Shown here in pieces: positions 51,854-63,456 of a DNA stretch of 64,000 nucleotides; the first letter of the stretch is position 1, and every line of letters begins with the position of its first letter. The position numbers were made by a program, and so were the translations under genes. Below the pieces are notes generated by a model, which had not been told where the DNA came from, did not search any database, and saw nothing but the letters and a program-made list of their open reading frames with translations. This stretch comes from Sarocladium kiliense (Eukaryota; Ascomycota; Sordariomycetes; Hypocreales; Sarocladiaceae): contig JAUZTG010000042.1 of the NCBI GenBank assembly GCA_030734395.1, positions 992,001 to 1,056,000 on the forward strand. Reading direction: 5' to 3'.

Positions 51854-52377
51854 TGTGAATGATGTCAGCGATGTATGTCCCCGTGTATGACGATAGAGTG
51901 GGTTGGCGTTGACGGTATGAAGTTGCAAAGATGATCAATCAGTATTTACTTTCTTTTTAATCTATTAAAGCCCCCGACCTCGCTGAACAATTCCGAGGTA
52001 ATTGCCGTGCGTCTCCTGCTCGTCCTCCTTAGTGAGTGAGTTGGCACCCCGCCTGTCTTAACTCGGATCTGCCGGTAGCGGTGCCGGTGCCATCATCCGG
52101 GGTGAACGCACTGACTGGTCTGTTCCGGATCCTAACGATGCGAACCAAGGGCCTGGAATGGTTCGTAATGATAAAGTAAGCATTGATGTCGATTCTACCC
52201 CTGCACCATTAGTGCAAGTGCAAGTGCATTTTCGCAACCCCGCGGATTGATCCCGAATACTTTGTTGTGATTCCTGTATTGGTAACGTGCAGAATGTCGC
52301 TTGCAGATCGTCAAGCCATCAGTCCATTCCACCATCTTCTGATTCTCTCCTCACCTGCTCCAGATCCTTACATCCAA
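51854..52377. promoter_or_regulatory. divergent promoter, hydroxyquinol dioxygenase and maleylacetate reductase
   Basis: 524 bases between the two start codons, with CGGATCTGCCG at 52064 and a TCCGGA palindrome near 52125. A shared promoter fits joint induction of consecutive pathway steps. Confidence 0.55.
52064..52074. promoter_or_regulatory. candidate Zn2Cys6 site CGG-N5-CCG
   Basis: CGGATCTGCCG, about 210 bases upstream of the dioxygenase start and 310 upstream of the reductase start. One base different from the glyoxalase promoter site. Confidence 0.55.
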
Positions 52378-53515
52378 ATGACCATGGCTGACTTCGAATA
52401 CAATGCCTCGCCATGCCGCGTCATCTTCGGCATCGGGACAATATCCCAAGTCCCAAAGGAGCTCACCCGGCTTGGGCTCTCGAAACCCTTGATCTTGTCA
52501 ACAGCCGGCCAGAAGCGACTCGCAAATCAACTATGCGACGTTGTCGGAGAAAGCGTGGCAGGTGTATTCTCAGAGGTTGTCATGCACACCCCCACAGAGG
52601 TTACGGAGAAGGCTCTTGCATATCTCCAGCGGGTTGACGCAGATTGCATCGTTTCCATCGGAGGAGGTAGCACTGTCGGCCTCGGCAAGGCTTTGAGCCT
52701 TCGAATAGGATTGACTCACTTATGTATCCCGACTACTTACGCGGGATCTGAGGTGACGCCCGTCCTAGGCGAGACCCATGATGGCGTGAAGACTACAAAG
52801 TCCAATCCCAAGATACTACCGTCTGTGGTCATCTACGACGTCTCACTGACATTGTCCCTCCCTGTCTCAATAAGCATAACTAGTGGTATCAACGCTATCG
52901 CACACGCTGGTACGTTTCCCATGAAGCTGACAGGTTCTTCAGCATCGTCTAATCCGTCCTTGTATAGTTGAAGCACTATATGCACAGAACAAGAATCCTA
53001 TTACTTCCCTCATGGCTCTAGAGGGCATTAGGTCACTGTCCAGCTCCCTGCCCCTGGTACGTACGTCCCCGCAAGACATAGAAGCCCGTCGGCAGGCGCT
53101 CTATGGTGCATGGCTGTGTGGCACGTGTCTGGGCGCCGTGGGCATGTCACTACACCATAAGCTCTGTCATACTCTTGGGGGGTCGTTTGGTCTTCCACAT
53201 GCCCCTACCCACACCGTCATACTTCCGCACGCTTTGGCTTACAACGCGCCGAGCGTTCCGGAGGCAATGGCGGCGCTTGCAGAGGCATTGCCCGGCACAG
53301 AAGGGGATGCTGTGGCTCGACTGAATGACTTACTAGATCGTTTGGAGGCTCCCAGGTCTTTGAAGGAGTTGGGCATGGCTGAAGCTGATGTCGAGAAAGC
53401 AGCTACTCTGGCGGTCAAAAACAGTTATTGGAATCCTAGGAAGGTCGAGCAGGGTCTTTTGCAGGAGTTGCTCCGGAGAGCGTGGGCTGGAGAGCAAGCA
53501 CGAATAGATTTGTAG
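52378..53515 (+). CDS. maleylacetate reductase (iron-containing alcohol dehydrogenase family)
   Basis: Reduces maleylacetate to 3-oxoadipate with NAD(P)H. The exons are 52378-52909 and 52968-53515; 359 residues and phase closes. The N-terminal Rossmann-like part has CRVIFGIGTISQVPKEL and the nucleotide-binding VSIGGGSTVGLGKALSL. PTTYAGSEVTPVLGETHDG is a strong signature of maleylacetate reductases. The helical C-terminal domain has HHKLCHTLGGSFGLPHAPTH. The start may be either of two ATGs two codons apart (52378 or 52384). Together with the divergent dioxygenase it completes hydroxyquinol to 3-oxoadipate. Confidence 0.93.
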
Positions 53516-53821
53516 GAAATTGAATACGCCTGGCAATAGTGGCTTTGTCTGCGATTGCCTGCCAGTGATCCTTGGTCACCAACTGAGCCAAGCTCCTGCA
53601 CCACTTGAGAGACTTGGACTGGTGGTACAAATCCTAGTTTTAATGAGATGCCTGTCGCTGTGGCCGATGATGTTCATGAGGCACTGCACATCATGAATCA
53701 AATATGAGCAATCTTTGAACCACAGCCAGGGTTTTATTCAGCTACTTTTCGACACTGATATCCTTGCTACTCGTGTACTATCCGTACTACATTACTTTGG
53801 AATATCAGGCACTCGGGTAAT
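53516..53821. other. convergent intergenic region, maleylacetate reductase and SOD
   Basis: 306 bases of 3' flanks. Right border of the catabolic region. Nothing else seen. Confidence 0.45.
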
Positions 53822-54786
53822 TTACTGGGAGATACCAATGACACCTATAAAAGCGTATTAGCAAAGGTTCTCGACATTGACCAGATGTGTGAGAAACATA
53901 CCGCAAGCAGGGCGGGGACCAGCGTTGCCAGTCTTGAGGGACTCCTCGTGGCCACCCTTGCCGAGATCATCGGTACCGGCGTGGATGACGACGGTACGCT
54001 ACCCGTTCGTCAGTACGGAACATGGTCAAAGATTGGGTATCCAGAACTTACGCCAACGACGCTGTGGGGACCAATGAGCTTGATGAGGTTGTCGGTCACG
54101 GAGCCCTTGGCGTTGCCCTGACCATCAGTCTCGACGTTGCCGAGATCACCGACATGGCGAGCCTCATCGGAGGGAGCACCGTGGGTCTTGCCGTGAGGGT
54201 TGACTATATGCACTTATCAGCACTGATCATAGCAGCCATGTCGCCCTTGGGTTCCAAACTCACAGTGAGGGCCAGCGGAGGTGCAGCCGTTGGTGTTGTC
54301 ACCGAAGGTGTGGATGTGGAAGCCGCGCTTCGCGTTGGGGTCGTTTCCGGAAATGTCCCAAGAGATGGTGGTGGGGGAGTTCTCGTCGGCCTGCTCGAAG
54401 GTCACGGTGCCGGAGACCTTGGAGTCACCACGGAGGACGCTGACTGCATGTTGGAGAGCTCTGTTAGCGATGATTGATCACTGACGTTGGTGGAGGCGAG
54501 ATCGGCTGGTGCAAAGGGACGGGCCGCGGTGACTATCAAGGTACCCGTGTGACTGGAATGGCAGGTGATAGGATACGCAGGTTCAAATGAAGCGGCGTAG
54601 GGCTGATAATTGGCAAAGTGAGGCAGATGATCGGTCGCTTTGTTCCATCAAGGTTGCGAAGAACTCGCTCAAACCAGCGCAGGGCTGCACTACCGCGACC
54701 CCTCCCCTCCTAATCCGTCGGAAAGAAAACAATAAGAAAGCAAGGGTTCGATGCACGTGGCAATATAGCATACCTGCTTTGACCAT
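53822..54786 (-). CDS. sod1: Cu/Zn superoxide dismutase
   Basis: Cytosolic SOD1 of 154 residues. The exons are 54786-54774, 54443-54264, 54203-54052, 53998-53902 and 53844-53822; the first exon is only 13 bases (MVKA plus one base), a layout known for fungal SOD1 genes. Metal ligands: H-x-H in GFHIHTFGD, His residues in PHGKTHGAPSDEARHVGDLG with the zinc Asp, and the last His in VVIHAGTDDLG. Active-site Arg is in GNAGPRPACGVIG. All conserved residues are present, so the product should be active. The last exon ends GVIGISQ. Housekeeping gene bordering the catabolic region; no sign of shared regulation. Confidence 0.95.
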
Positions 54787-55304
54787 TTTGGCGGTATTTG
54801 ATGAGATCTTTTCGAGACGAATTGGCTGTTTCTTGCGATGAATTGCTCGAAGATTGAGGATGATTGATGGAAGGGTAGGTGGGGGGAGAAGAGGAGAGGC
54901 TTCGGGGTAGAAAAGGCAGCGAGCAACAAGCGGCGATGACGCGAACCGAGGGGTACCAGGCGGACTTCGGACAGGCACAGTACCGTGCTTCGCTGTCTCA
55001 TACCGCAACTGGACAGACCACAGCTTCAGCTCCCAGCTTCCCACTCTTTCTCCACAGCGAGCTCGGATTGCCGCTCGGAGCTTGATTATTAAGGCGAAGC
55101 TGCTTCAGACTGAGGTTGAGGAAGTGGATGCCGACGGTTGCCCCTCATTTCATCATCATCACCCCGCCTTAAGCTTGAATTTCCCGTCATCCTGACATGC
55201 TGTGCGTCCGCCACCCGCCACTACAGCATGTGGCACTGTAGATTTGATACAGAACACGAAATCATCAGCAATACGTTGGTTCATGGTTGTCCCAAAATCA
55301 AAAT
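54787..55304. other. upstream region of SOD gene
   Basis: 518 bases of SOD promoter and P450 3' flank. Frames at 54583-55044 overlap the first intron and leader and have no recognisable product. Confidence 0.45.
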
Positions 55305-56896
55305 CTAGAACTGCATGATGCCGTGGTGAGCTTCAGCAGCCGCTGATTGAATCGTTGACAAGCTCTCCCTGCCCCGCGGCTCTTTCCGACATCGGAATGT
55401 CTTGGGATGGCTCGTCAAACCGTCTGTAAGATCGACATCCGGCGTTACTTCTCTCCCCTGGGCATCAACAGCCTTCCGAATGTTTATTGTGCTCAACATT
55501 GAAGCCACCACTATCCAGACACTTGCTTCAGCAAGATGCTGTCCAACGCAGATCCTCCGTCCAAATCCGAAATGCCCGACTGGGATCGGTTCACCTCGTC
55601 CTCCTTCTGACACAGGGATATATCTATCTGGGTCGAAGCTATCGGGATCACGGTAGGTACCTTCGTCATGTGTCATGGCTCGAGCATTGGCGAAGACGTA
55701 TGATCCAGCCGGAATAAAGTATCCCTGGTAGGTGTCATCCGTGAAAGATCGATGAGGCACCCCGACAGGCGAGACAGGGCACCACCGTAGGGTTTCCTGG
55801 ACTACGTAGTTGATGTACCGGAGATGAGGTCGGTCCTCAAAGGTAGGAAGCCGAGCCTTTCCCACGACCCGATCCAAAATCTCCTGCGCCTTCAATTGGA
55901 CTTCAGGGTGCAAGACCATGTTGAGAATGAAGACCATCAGCGTAGCCCATGTAGTGTCTTGGCCAGCTGCATAGACGGCACCAGCAGCGCCCTTGATATC
56001 ATCCACATCCATTTCAGGCTTTTCTCCCTTCGCTATCTGTGCAGCCCCTTGTTCGAGCAAAGTGCTGATGAGTGACGGTCCCCTGTCTCTCGACTGCATG
56101 ACAGCATCGAAAGGCTTGTCGTGAAGGTTGACAATAGCCCACTTCCACTGTTTGGCGAACTTGAGGGACCTATCATGCAATTTGGAAGGCAGCCATCGCA
56201 GGAAGGGGAAAAAGTCCACAGGGGTTCCGGCAGGCGCTCCTCCATGGGCCAGGGCATAGCTTGCATCCCTTGCTACCTCTATGAACGGGTCATCAGCGCT
56301 ATGGATGTTCAGTCCGAAGCCGATCCCCAGTACAACAGCTGTTGCAAACCTCCGAACAACGTTTTCCCAATTAGTAGAATCTGCTGCAATTCCGCCAAGC
56401 ATAATTGCAGTCTCTCCCTCCTGCAAGGGACGAAACTGCAAAATATTGCTCTTTTGGAAGCTTTTCTGAAGGACTCGACGATGCTTCCGGAACGTCGGTC
56501 CCCATCGCAGGAAAGTAAGTGTCTTCCCCCAGCCCATTATTCGAAGAGAACGAAGCGTGGCCTATCGCAGAAGTTGGCTCCCTTCTTGTCCAGGAGGTCC
56601 ACGGCTGCTTGAACCGAGTTCAGGACAATGACTGGCTGGCCAAGAACGTTGAAGGACAGAATGTCAGACCGATACTGCTTGGACCTTTTGACGAAGGCGT
56701 ACTCTGGACTGAAGGTCGGGATAACCCGAAGGTGTCCCAGGAGGAACTCGCCTGGTGGCCCTGGAGGCAGCGACCTTGTAATCCGTCCAAGACAAAAGCC
56801 GTATTTTGCTACCAGGACCAATATCCCTGTGAATACCGCACAGAAAACCGTCACTTGAGCCGAGCTCCCGTTCTCCAATACTTGCCGGATTGCCAT
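55305..56896 (-). CDS. cytochrome P450, apparent frameshift after about residue 119
   Basis: Microsomal haem monooxygenase, about 530 residues if read through. N-terminal anchor: VTVFCAVFTGILVLVAKYGF, then the proline hinge RSLPPGPPGEFLLGH. I-helix AGAVYAAGQDTTWATL; K-helix QETLRW; haem-binding FGFGRRICVGQHLAEASVWI. Around 56538-56543 the minus strand reads CTTCGAATAATGGG: the upstream frame (DRPRFVLFE) meets TAA at once, while the downstream frame continues MGWGKTLTFLRWGPTFRKH, which family members carry directly after that motif. One missing A in an A-run explains it; no intron fits. Sequence resembles the CYP group often annotated as OrdA-like. Single exon apart from this. Substrate unknown; next to a Zn2Cys6 gene. 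Confidence 0.8.
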
Positions 56897-57489
56897 ATTC
56901 CTGGATGTCAGGGTGTTCACGAGATGTGTTAAGCGCTTTGGACTTGAGTGCCTCAACCAGTGCTCAAGCTGTAGAATATGTGTCAACGGCGAGGCTCTCA
57001 CGTATTTCCGGCAAAGTCGCAATGCCTCTTACCAATGCCAGTAAAGTCGAGCAAGGTGAAGCTGACGGACACATCCATAATGCTGAAAACTCTCGCTGTA
57101 GATCAATCGACTCTTCATCCGAGGACCCGTGTCGCTTATCTAATTGAAGCTGACATCTCTCTAGCTGGTTGGGCAGGGTGTGTGTGCCACTATCCCGTTG
57201 TTGTAGTGCCGCGTTGTAAGGTTGGAGACATTCGTGAATAAAAGCTGTCAAGGCCAAGGTAAGGTGACCAGGGAACAAAGTCTTGGAGTGGCCCAGCTAT
57301 GGCCTAAGCTACAGCGGCTGCGGCGTCTGACGGCAAACTGTTAGCGTCCTTCGCGTGTCGCCTCGACGCTTGCCGTAGCCATGCGTCTGCTTCTCCTTAA
57401 CATCACCGTGAGCAGTAAAGCATCAGTACAGTCGTCCTCAGATCATTGTTGTTCGGCCTATCAGCTGCGCTATACAACACGACACCCGA
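56897..57489. other. upstream region of P450 gene
   Basis: 593 bases, P450 leader and 3' flank of the regulator. Frames at 56890-57278 have no recognisable product. Confidence 0.45.
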
Positions 57490-59196
57490 CTACTTGGGCC
57501 CAAAACTAACTTCAGGCTGTCTTACTGACCCATATCCGTCAGCATTCCCAGTCGGTGCCGTGAAGATCGTCAGCTTCATGGACCGCTGGTAAAGATCCTG
57601 GACGCCCATTATGTCCTTGACACGCTTCTCCTCTGGCACAAATGGAACATCCTCCCAGCCAATTGAGGGTTTCACGTCAAAGCTCGGTGACTGCCATGCG
57701 ATCATCGGTATCTCAAGCGAGGTGTTATCTAGACACGCTGGAATGTACGGCTCAATTTGCAATGGCCCAATGTGTTCTTCCTCGATGGCAAGAACCTCTG
57801 TCATGATCGAAGCAGCCAAGTCGCTGCTCCAGATGCCTTCTATGCGGTGCGCATCAGATAGAAGCCGCAAAGCCGCACGCCGCAGCCTCAGGTGTCGGCA
57901 GCGATGAGTGACCACCCAAAGAGGGAGAATAACACCCGGCTCAAAACTGAGACAGCTTTCCTTCGATTTAGTTTGTCCCAAACCAGCTGAAACAGTGGCT
58001 GCAAGTCTGACAATGTACTCGCATATGCCCAAGAGTGCATCATATCTGGTTTCGGGACCAAATGGCGTTGCTTTGAGCATGAGCCGAAGCGTGGCATGAA
58101 ACATCCTGAGGGAGAGCTTGGTGAGATACTCGTCCGGCCCAGCCGGCGAAGAAGCCTCAAAGTTCATGAGATGGGTCTCCCATGCCGCCAGCCGCCGTAA
58201 GAGGCCATCTGTTCTAGTGAGCCATGGACCGTAGGCCATTTCTGTCTCGATCAACCTATCATCAATAAGGCAGTACGCGCGGGCGATGTCGAAAAACTCC
58301 GAGGCCAAGACTTCATAAGATGTACCTTGCATTGCCGAAGATGTCCAGGATACTTGTGGAGGCAAGGCCGTGGTTGACTTCTCGAATGGGTATGGCGCTG
58401 TCGACTCTCCAAAGGTCATCAGCTGCAGTTCAGTCCTCGGCAGGGTCCCTTGTTGCGGTCTGAGTGCAGGAGTGTGGCCCTTGTCTTTGCTGACAATGTT
58501 CAAGCCAGCAAGAATATGGCGTTGAGCTTCGGCCCACCTCCCAAGCATGTTGGCTGCAGCCACCAGCACAATGGACAGAGTAACCAATTTGGCAGCAGAG
58601 TTCAGTTCTGAGGAGAGGCTCAGGGCCTTGCCATAGTACTTGTCGGCGTGACTGAGGAGATGGCCACGGTCCTCGTTACTGATCGAGAGCGATTGAATGC
58701 CTTTGTGCAGGATCCCCAGAGCAATGATCGCGTGCCATACAGCGGACTCTGTCTCTGCTACTTGGAGAACATTCTTCTTCCAGAAGGTCGACGGGAACAG
58801 GCTAGTGGTGCTCGGGATGGTGACGTGACGGAAGAGGTCAAAGTAAGTGGCATCATCAGGAGCCAGCAACCTTGAAAGTGGACTGGCTGATGCCGGGCTT
58901 CGGCTCAGCGCTCGAGACACAGGTCCAATGACGGATAAGTTCCTTGCAGCTGAGGCTAGCTGACGACGAGGCATGTTCTCCTCAGGTGCCAGGTACCCGT
59001 CGCAAACACGCTTGGTCGACACACACTTATGGCATCGTGGCTTGCCCTCATCACACTTTATGCGACGGATCCTGAAGTACTCTTGTCAACTGACTGACAT
59101 GGGTATGTAAGGCCTCGCTCGCCAAAACTAAGGCGCGAAGGGGGATGGCTCGGTTTACCTGCAGGTGATGCATCCTGATTTGACTCTGGTGGGCAT
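57490..59196 (-). CDS. Zn2Cys6 transcription factor
   Basis: 539 residues. The exons are 59196-59159 and 59071-57490. The first exon of 38 bases holds MPTRVKSGCITC and splits the zinc cluster; joining restores C9-x2-C-x6-C-x6-C-x2-C-x6-C36 (SGCITCRIRRIKCDEGKPRC). This is the class with a DUF3468-like fungal domain (FDLFRHVTIPSTTSLFPSTF; AVWHAIIALGILHKG), common near secondary-metabolism and P450 genes. Without the first exon an annotation would start at MSTKRVCDGY and miss half of the DNA-binding domain. The target is unknown; the P450 downstream is the nearest candidate. Confidence 0.87.
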
Positions 59197-59989
59197 TTTG
59201 CTAAATCTTCATACGCTGGTTGCACGCTAACAATTAGTGAAAGAGCCAACTGGGTATGAGCTTGAAAGATCTCTGATCTTGAAGTATGAAGTTGGAATTT
59301 GGGTGCGTGGCGACATTTGAAGGGATGGATATACCGTGCTGAGTGGCGTTGCCTCACCTTGCTCAGCCCAGCCTTGCGATTGCCTAACATGGGCAGGATT
59401 CCCGACCGACCCACCATTCAATGTTCGACTCCAATGCAACTCGTCAACGCCTCAAGTTCTGGGCGAAGGTCATGCCAATGCGGCACATCTCCGCCCCCTG
59501 CGGCACAGCTGTAAGTCCAGCAACCTGATTGGCCGGTTCGCCAATGGTGACCAACGGCGTGATCGACCGGCAGCTAGTACTCGGGCTGCAACGACCACTC
59601 TGACTGTGTATGGTCAAATGTGATTGAAGAAGCATCGTATTCCTTCGAGCCATTTCCGAGATTTGGCATTGATGTCAGGGCCAAGCTCAATCTTCGGATC
59701 CAACATTGGTTCGCAATCAGCCCCGGTGATACGTGGAGATCCTGGCCCGTGCAAGATGAGATCATGGTGCTGGAGCTTTCCAGGTACCGTCTCAGGATGA
59801 CGTATTATGTGACAGTTTGTTGAATACTTTTTGCGGCGTATGGAGAAACGTTCTGTTCAGGGCGGACCAAGCTCTGGGTAAGGATCCTATAAAGCTCTTG
59901 ATTTCTGGGCGTTCCGTTCACAATGCTCCAAGTTCCCCATTGCGTCTTCACGTTCCTCACCCTCACTGACATACCATCTGACTGCTGCG
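59197..59989. promoter_or_regulatory. divergent promoter region, Zn2Cys6 regulator and serine carboxypeptidase
   Basis: 793 bases between opposite start codons. Several short frames but none credible. No CGG-N5-CCG or CGG-N6-CCG noticed. Confidence 0.4.
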
Positions 59990-62331
59990 ATGCGTCTCTC
60001 GCTTCCCGTTACATGGCTGACTCTCAGCTCAACAGTGCTATCTCAAGCATTCGTTCCAGCTCCACAAGGACTTACTGAAGTCCTCTCGGAGAAGTTCCCC
60101 GGTGCCAGCATCACGTACAAAGAAGTCAATGGCATCTGCGAGACGTCAGATGGCGTCAAGTCGTATTCGGGATACATTCACTTGCCGAAGGCCTTCCTCC
60201 CCGACGCTGCCTCCTGGCCCGATGATGTGGAAGGACATATCTTCTTCTGGTACTTTGGTATGATCAAGCTCCTGTCGCATCGACAGCTCACCTTTCAAAA
60301 CTTTCTGTCAGCTAATTACCAATATCAGAGGCTCGCAATGACCCGAACTCGGCGCCGACCGCAATTTACATGGGTGGCGGACCAGGATACACCACCTTCG
60401 ACGGCTCTGCTGTGTTCCCTTGCTATTTCAATGACGACTCCAACTCAACCACTGTGAATGAGCACTCATGGAACAAAGACACCAACATGCTCTATATCGA
60501 CCAGCCGCTTGGCTCTGGCTTCTCATATACAACTCTTACCAACGGAACTTACAACCTTGCGAACAAAACTTTCACTGAGCTGGAAGATGGGGATGACTTG
60601 CCAGAACTCAGCTTGACCCTTCGTCAAGCCACGATAAACAGCCATCTCAACGACACATTGACAAACACTACCATGTCATGTGCACGTACTCTTTGGCGTT
60701 TTGCACAGGTCTTTTTCAATGAGTATGTTCCAAGCCTTCTAGCTCCTTTGAAGCGTCCAGAGCCTGGTATTGATGTTGAGTAGCTTTCCTGAGTGGGAGA
60801 CCGAGGATGACAAGATTGCAGTCTGGTCCGTTTCAGTATGTCTTACGACAATTCTTTTCTCACCACTATGGGCGCTTGATGCTAACAGTAGTAGTACGGT
60901 GGTCTCTTCGCGCCACTTTTCGCTGCATACACAGTTGAACAAAACTCGCTCATCGATGAAGGCTCGCACAACTTAACCAATGCCACAACTCTGAACGTTA
61001 GCAACGTCGGTGTTATGAATGCTGTGGTCGATGCCCGCGCGATGGTCAGAGGTGTTCCCGACTTTCTTCGCAACAACACTTACGGTCTTGATCTGCTGCC
61101 TGATAACGACATGCTTGATAAAGTGTTGGAATCGGTTCCTGGGTGCTATGATGCAATCGACGACTGTCGCGCCGCAGTCGCTGAGGGCGATCCTGAAGGC
61201 TTCGGTGGGAACAGCGAGGTCAATCAAAAGTGTGTCGCGGCCACAAAGGCTTGCATGGGTTTCATCTTCAGATTCGGGCAAGAGGCTTCTGTAAGAATCG
61301 TCGAACATGTTGCTATCTGCCTGGGTTCTTGGATTAACATCTTTGTTAGACATGGAGGTACGACATCACTCAGAACAATTTCACGAGAAAGCCATCCGAG
61401 TACAACACAGCATTCTTCAACCAGGCATGGGTTCAAGCAGAGCTTGGTGTGCCGCTGAACTTCACACGGTCATCGTACCGCGATCTTATCCAGAATGTCT
61501 TTCTCATGGGGGAACTTGACGATAACGAAAACGTTGTCATGCCGGGAACGGGTGATGCCGCGCGTTATGACACGTCGTACCTATCTAAACTCATTGACAG
61601 CGGCGTCAATGTGGCGATGGTCTATGGCGATCTTGACTTTCAATGCAACTGTAAGATTAACCAGCCTTCCTACTCACCCCAACACTAGGGTCTAAACCAT
61701 TTCTACAGGGCTCTCGGGTGAGAACGCATCTCTTCAGATTGACTATGCGAATAAGAGCTCTTTCGCGTCCGCCGGCTACGCTTCACTCATGACAAATGCC
61801 ACCCACGAAGGCGGTCTTGTTCGCGAGGCCGGCCTTCTGTCTTTCTCTCGTGTGTACCAGGCAGGCCATAGTGCAGGCGGCTACCAGCCTGAGACTTTGT
61901 CCGCGATCTTTAACCGTGCTTTGTTCGGCTACGATGTTGCAACCGGCGAGATTGAAATCTCGAAAAACCAGTCGTACTCAACCGAGGGCGCGATGAGCAT
62001 CCGCGACGTCAAGAAGGATATACCAGGGCCGGACGAGAATGTTTGCTACGTGTTCCTCCCGGGTGAGACATGCACCAATGAACAGTTCGAGGCGCTTATG
62101 AATGGCACGGCCGAAACCAAGGATTGGGTCGTGGTCGACCCTAAAGGTATCAAGGGGGTCGACATGGATGGAGCAGGTGGTAATGGCAGTGGCTCAGACG
62201 AAGAAGAAGGGGACGATGGTAATGATGGTGATAATGGTGGTACCGTCGATGAAGAGGACTCTGCAGCCAAGTTTGCCGGGACCTGGACGTGGGCTCTTGC
62301 TATGGGCGCGATTGCGATCGTTGCTTTTTGA
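59990..62331 (+). CDS. secreted serine carboxypeptidase (S10 family), probably GPI-anchored
   Basis: Acid exopeptidase at the cell surface, 677 residues. The exons are 59990-60257, 60329-60722, 60784-60835, 60895-61290, 61350-61650 and 61709-62331; phases close. Signal peptide: MRLSLPVTWLTLSSTVLSQA. Substrate loop IYMGGGPGYTTFDGS. Catalytic Ser in WSVSYGGLFAPLF, formed across the exon 3/4 junction; Asp in MVYGDLDFQCNW; His in YQAGHSAGGYQPE. Many N-x-S/T sites. An acidic Gly/Asp linker (GSDEEEGDDGNDGDNGGT) leads to a hydrophobic tail (FAGTWTWALAMGAIAIVAF), the pattern of a GPI signal. Resembles the carboxypeptidase S1-like group. Confidence 0.88.
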
Positions 62332-63456
62332 GCACTACCAACCCGTCATGTGAGAAAGACGAGCGCAGGGTTTTTGAAGAGATGAGACTGATCACTGCGA
62401 GTTAATTCAGGTAGGCTTTCACGAAAGCCGGTGATCAATGAAGCATCTTTGTGGTATCGCAAGGGAGTCACCTCTGTAGACTTCCAGCTCTTCTCCTAGA
62501 TTAGCCCCTCCATTGTATATTGCTTTCTTATAATGAAAGCCTCTATTGTCTTGCCATATAACTTACGTGGTAATGTGATCCTCACTGTCGATTTCTTGGT
62601 TTCGTATGATGCACATGACATCAAAGTCCAAACGACAGGGCACAAAAGAGGGCCTCAGCACTGTATATATATACGAACTGGAGGAGCATTAGCCCTCTTC
62701 AGGCTTCTTCTCTCGGGACTTTATCTGCAGGAGTTGGTCGAAGGTCCATGCTCTCAGGACCCATTACAACCGCTTCGAGCCGCCTTGTTCCAGTAGCGCT
62801 CACCAATTCGAATGCTGCGTCCGATGATCTAAGGTAGTCCGGCCCCCCGCCACCACTACCTTAGTTAGGTACTGCTCACTCTGATCTCTCTGCCCCTCAT
62901 TCTTGCCCCGCATCGACGGTTGGTCCCTGAAGCTCTGCCGCCCCACCATCCATCGCCTGGGCAGAGGAGAGCTCCTCATCGGCAGGGGCAAATGCGTAGG
63001 GAGCTGGGTCGGGGACACGTTCCACTAAATCACCACACGGCCACCTTCTCTCACCTTCTTCCCCCTACATTACCACCTGTTTGACTCTTTCATCAACCCA
63101 TCTCCTCCGATCCGACACTGGGAACTCGTTTCCTTCCCTCCTCCCCTTTCGTCGTCTCTCTGTTCCGCTAGGTAAGATCTTCTGCGCGTTTCCCCTGCCC
63201 TCAGATGTGCTGAAGGGCACTCGTGTGACTCGAGCTTCCCGCCTGGCGTGAACACACCACACAATGAGCTGCAGGCTTCCGACAATACGGAGCTTACAAT
63301 GGCTTTGCTACATTCTGCCACAAACGCTCTGTCCTGGATCTTCAGACACATTTCAATTGAGCCTCGAGAGATCGAGGGACCATCACTTGTCACAGTAGCG
63401 GTGAGCTAACGACTCTCTGCGCAGGTCTCCTCCTATCTTTTTGAAACCGGCCCATC
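62332..63456. other. upstream region of Snd1-like gene, with probable 5' UTR intron
   Basis: 1125 bases. A GTAAGA donor at 63172 and a GCAG acceptor ending at 63424 suggest a leader intron just before the start codon. A pyrimidine-rich tract lies at about 63040-63160. No other gene recognised. Confidence 0.45.

Noticed and set aside
54022..54477. 151-codon plus-strand frame over the SOD gene
   Set aside because: Antisense to confirmed SOD exons; composition reflects the complementary strand only.
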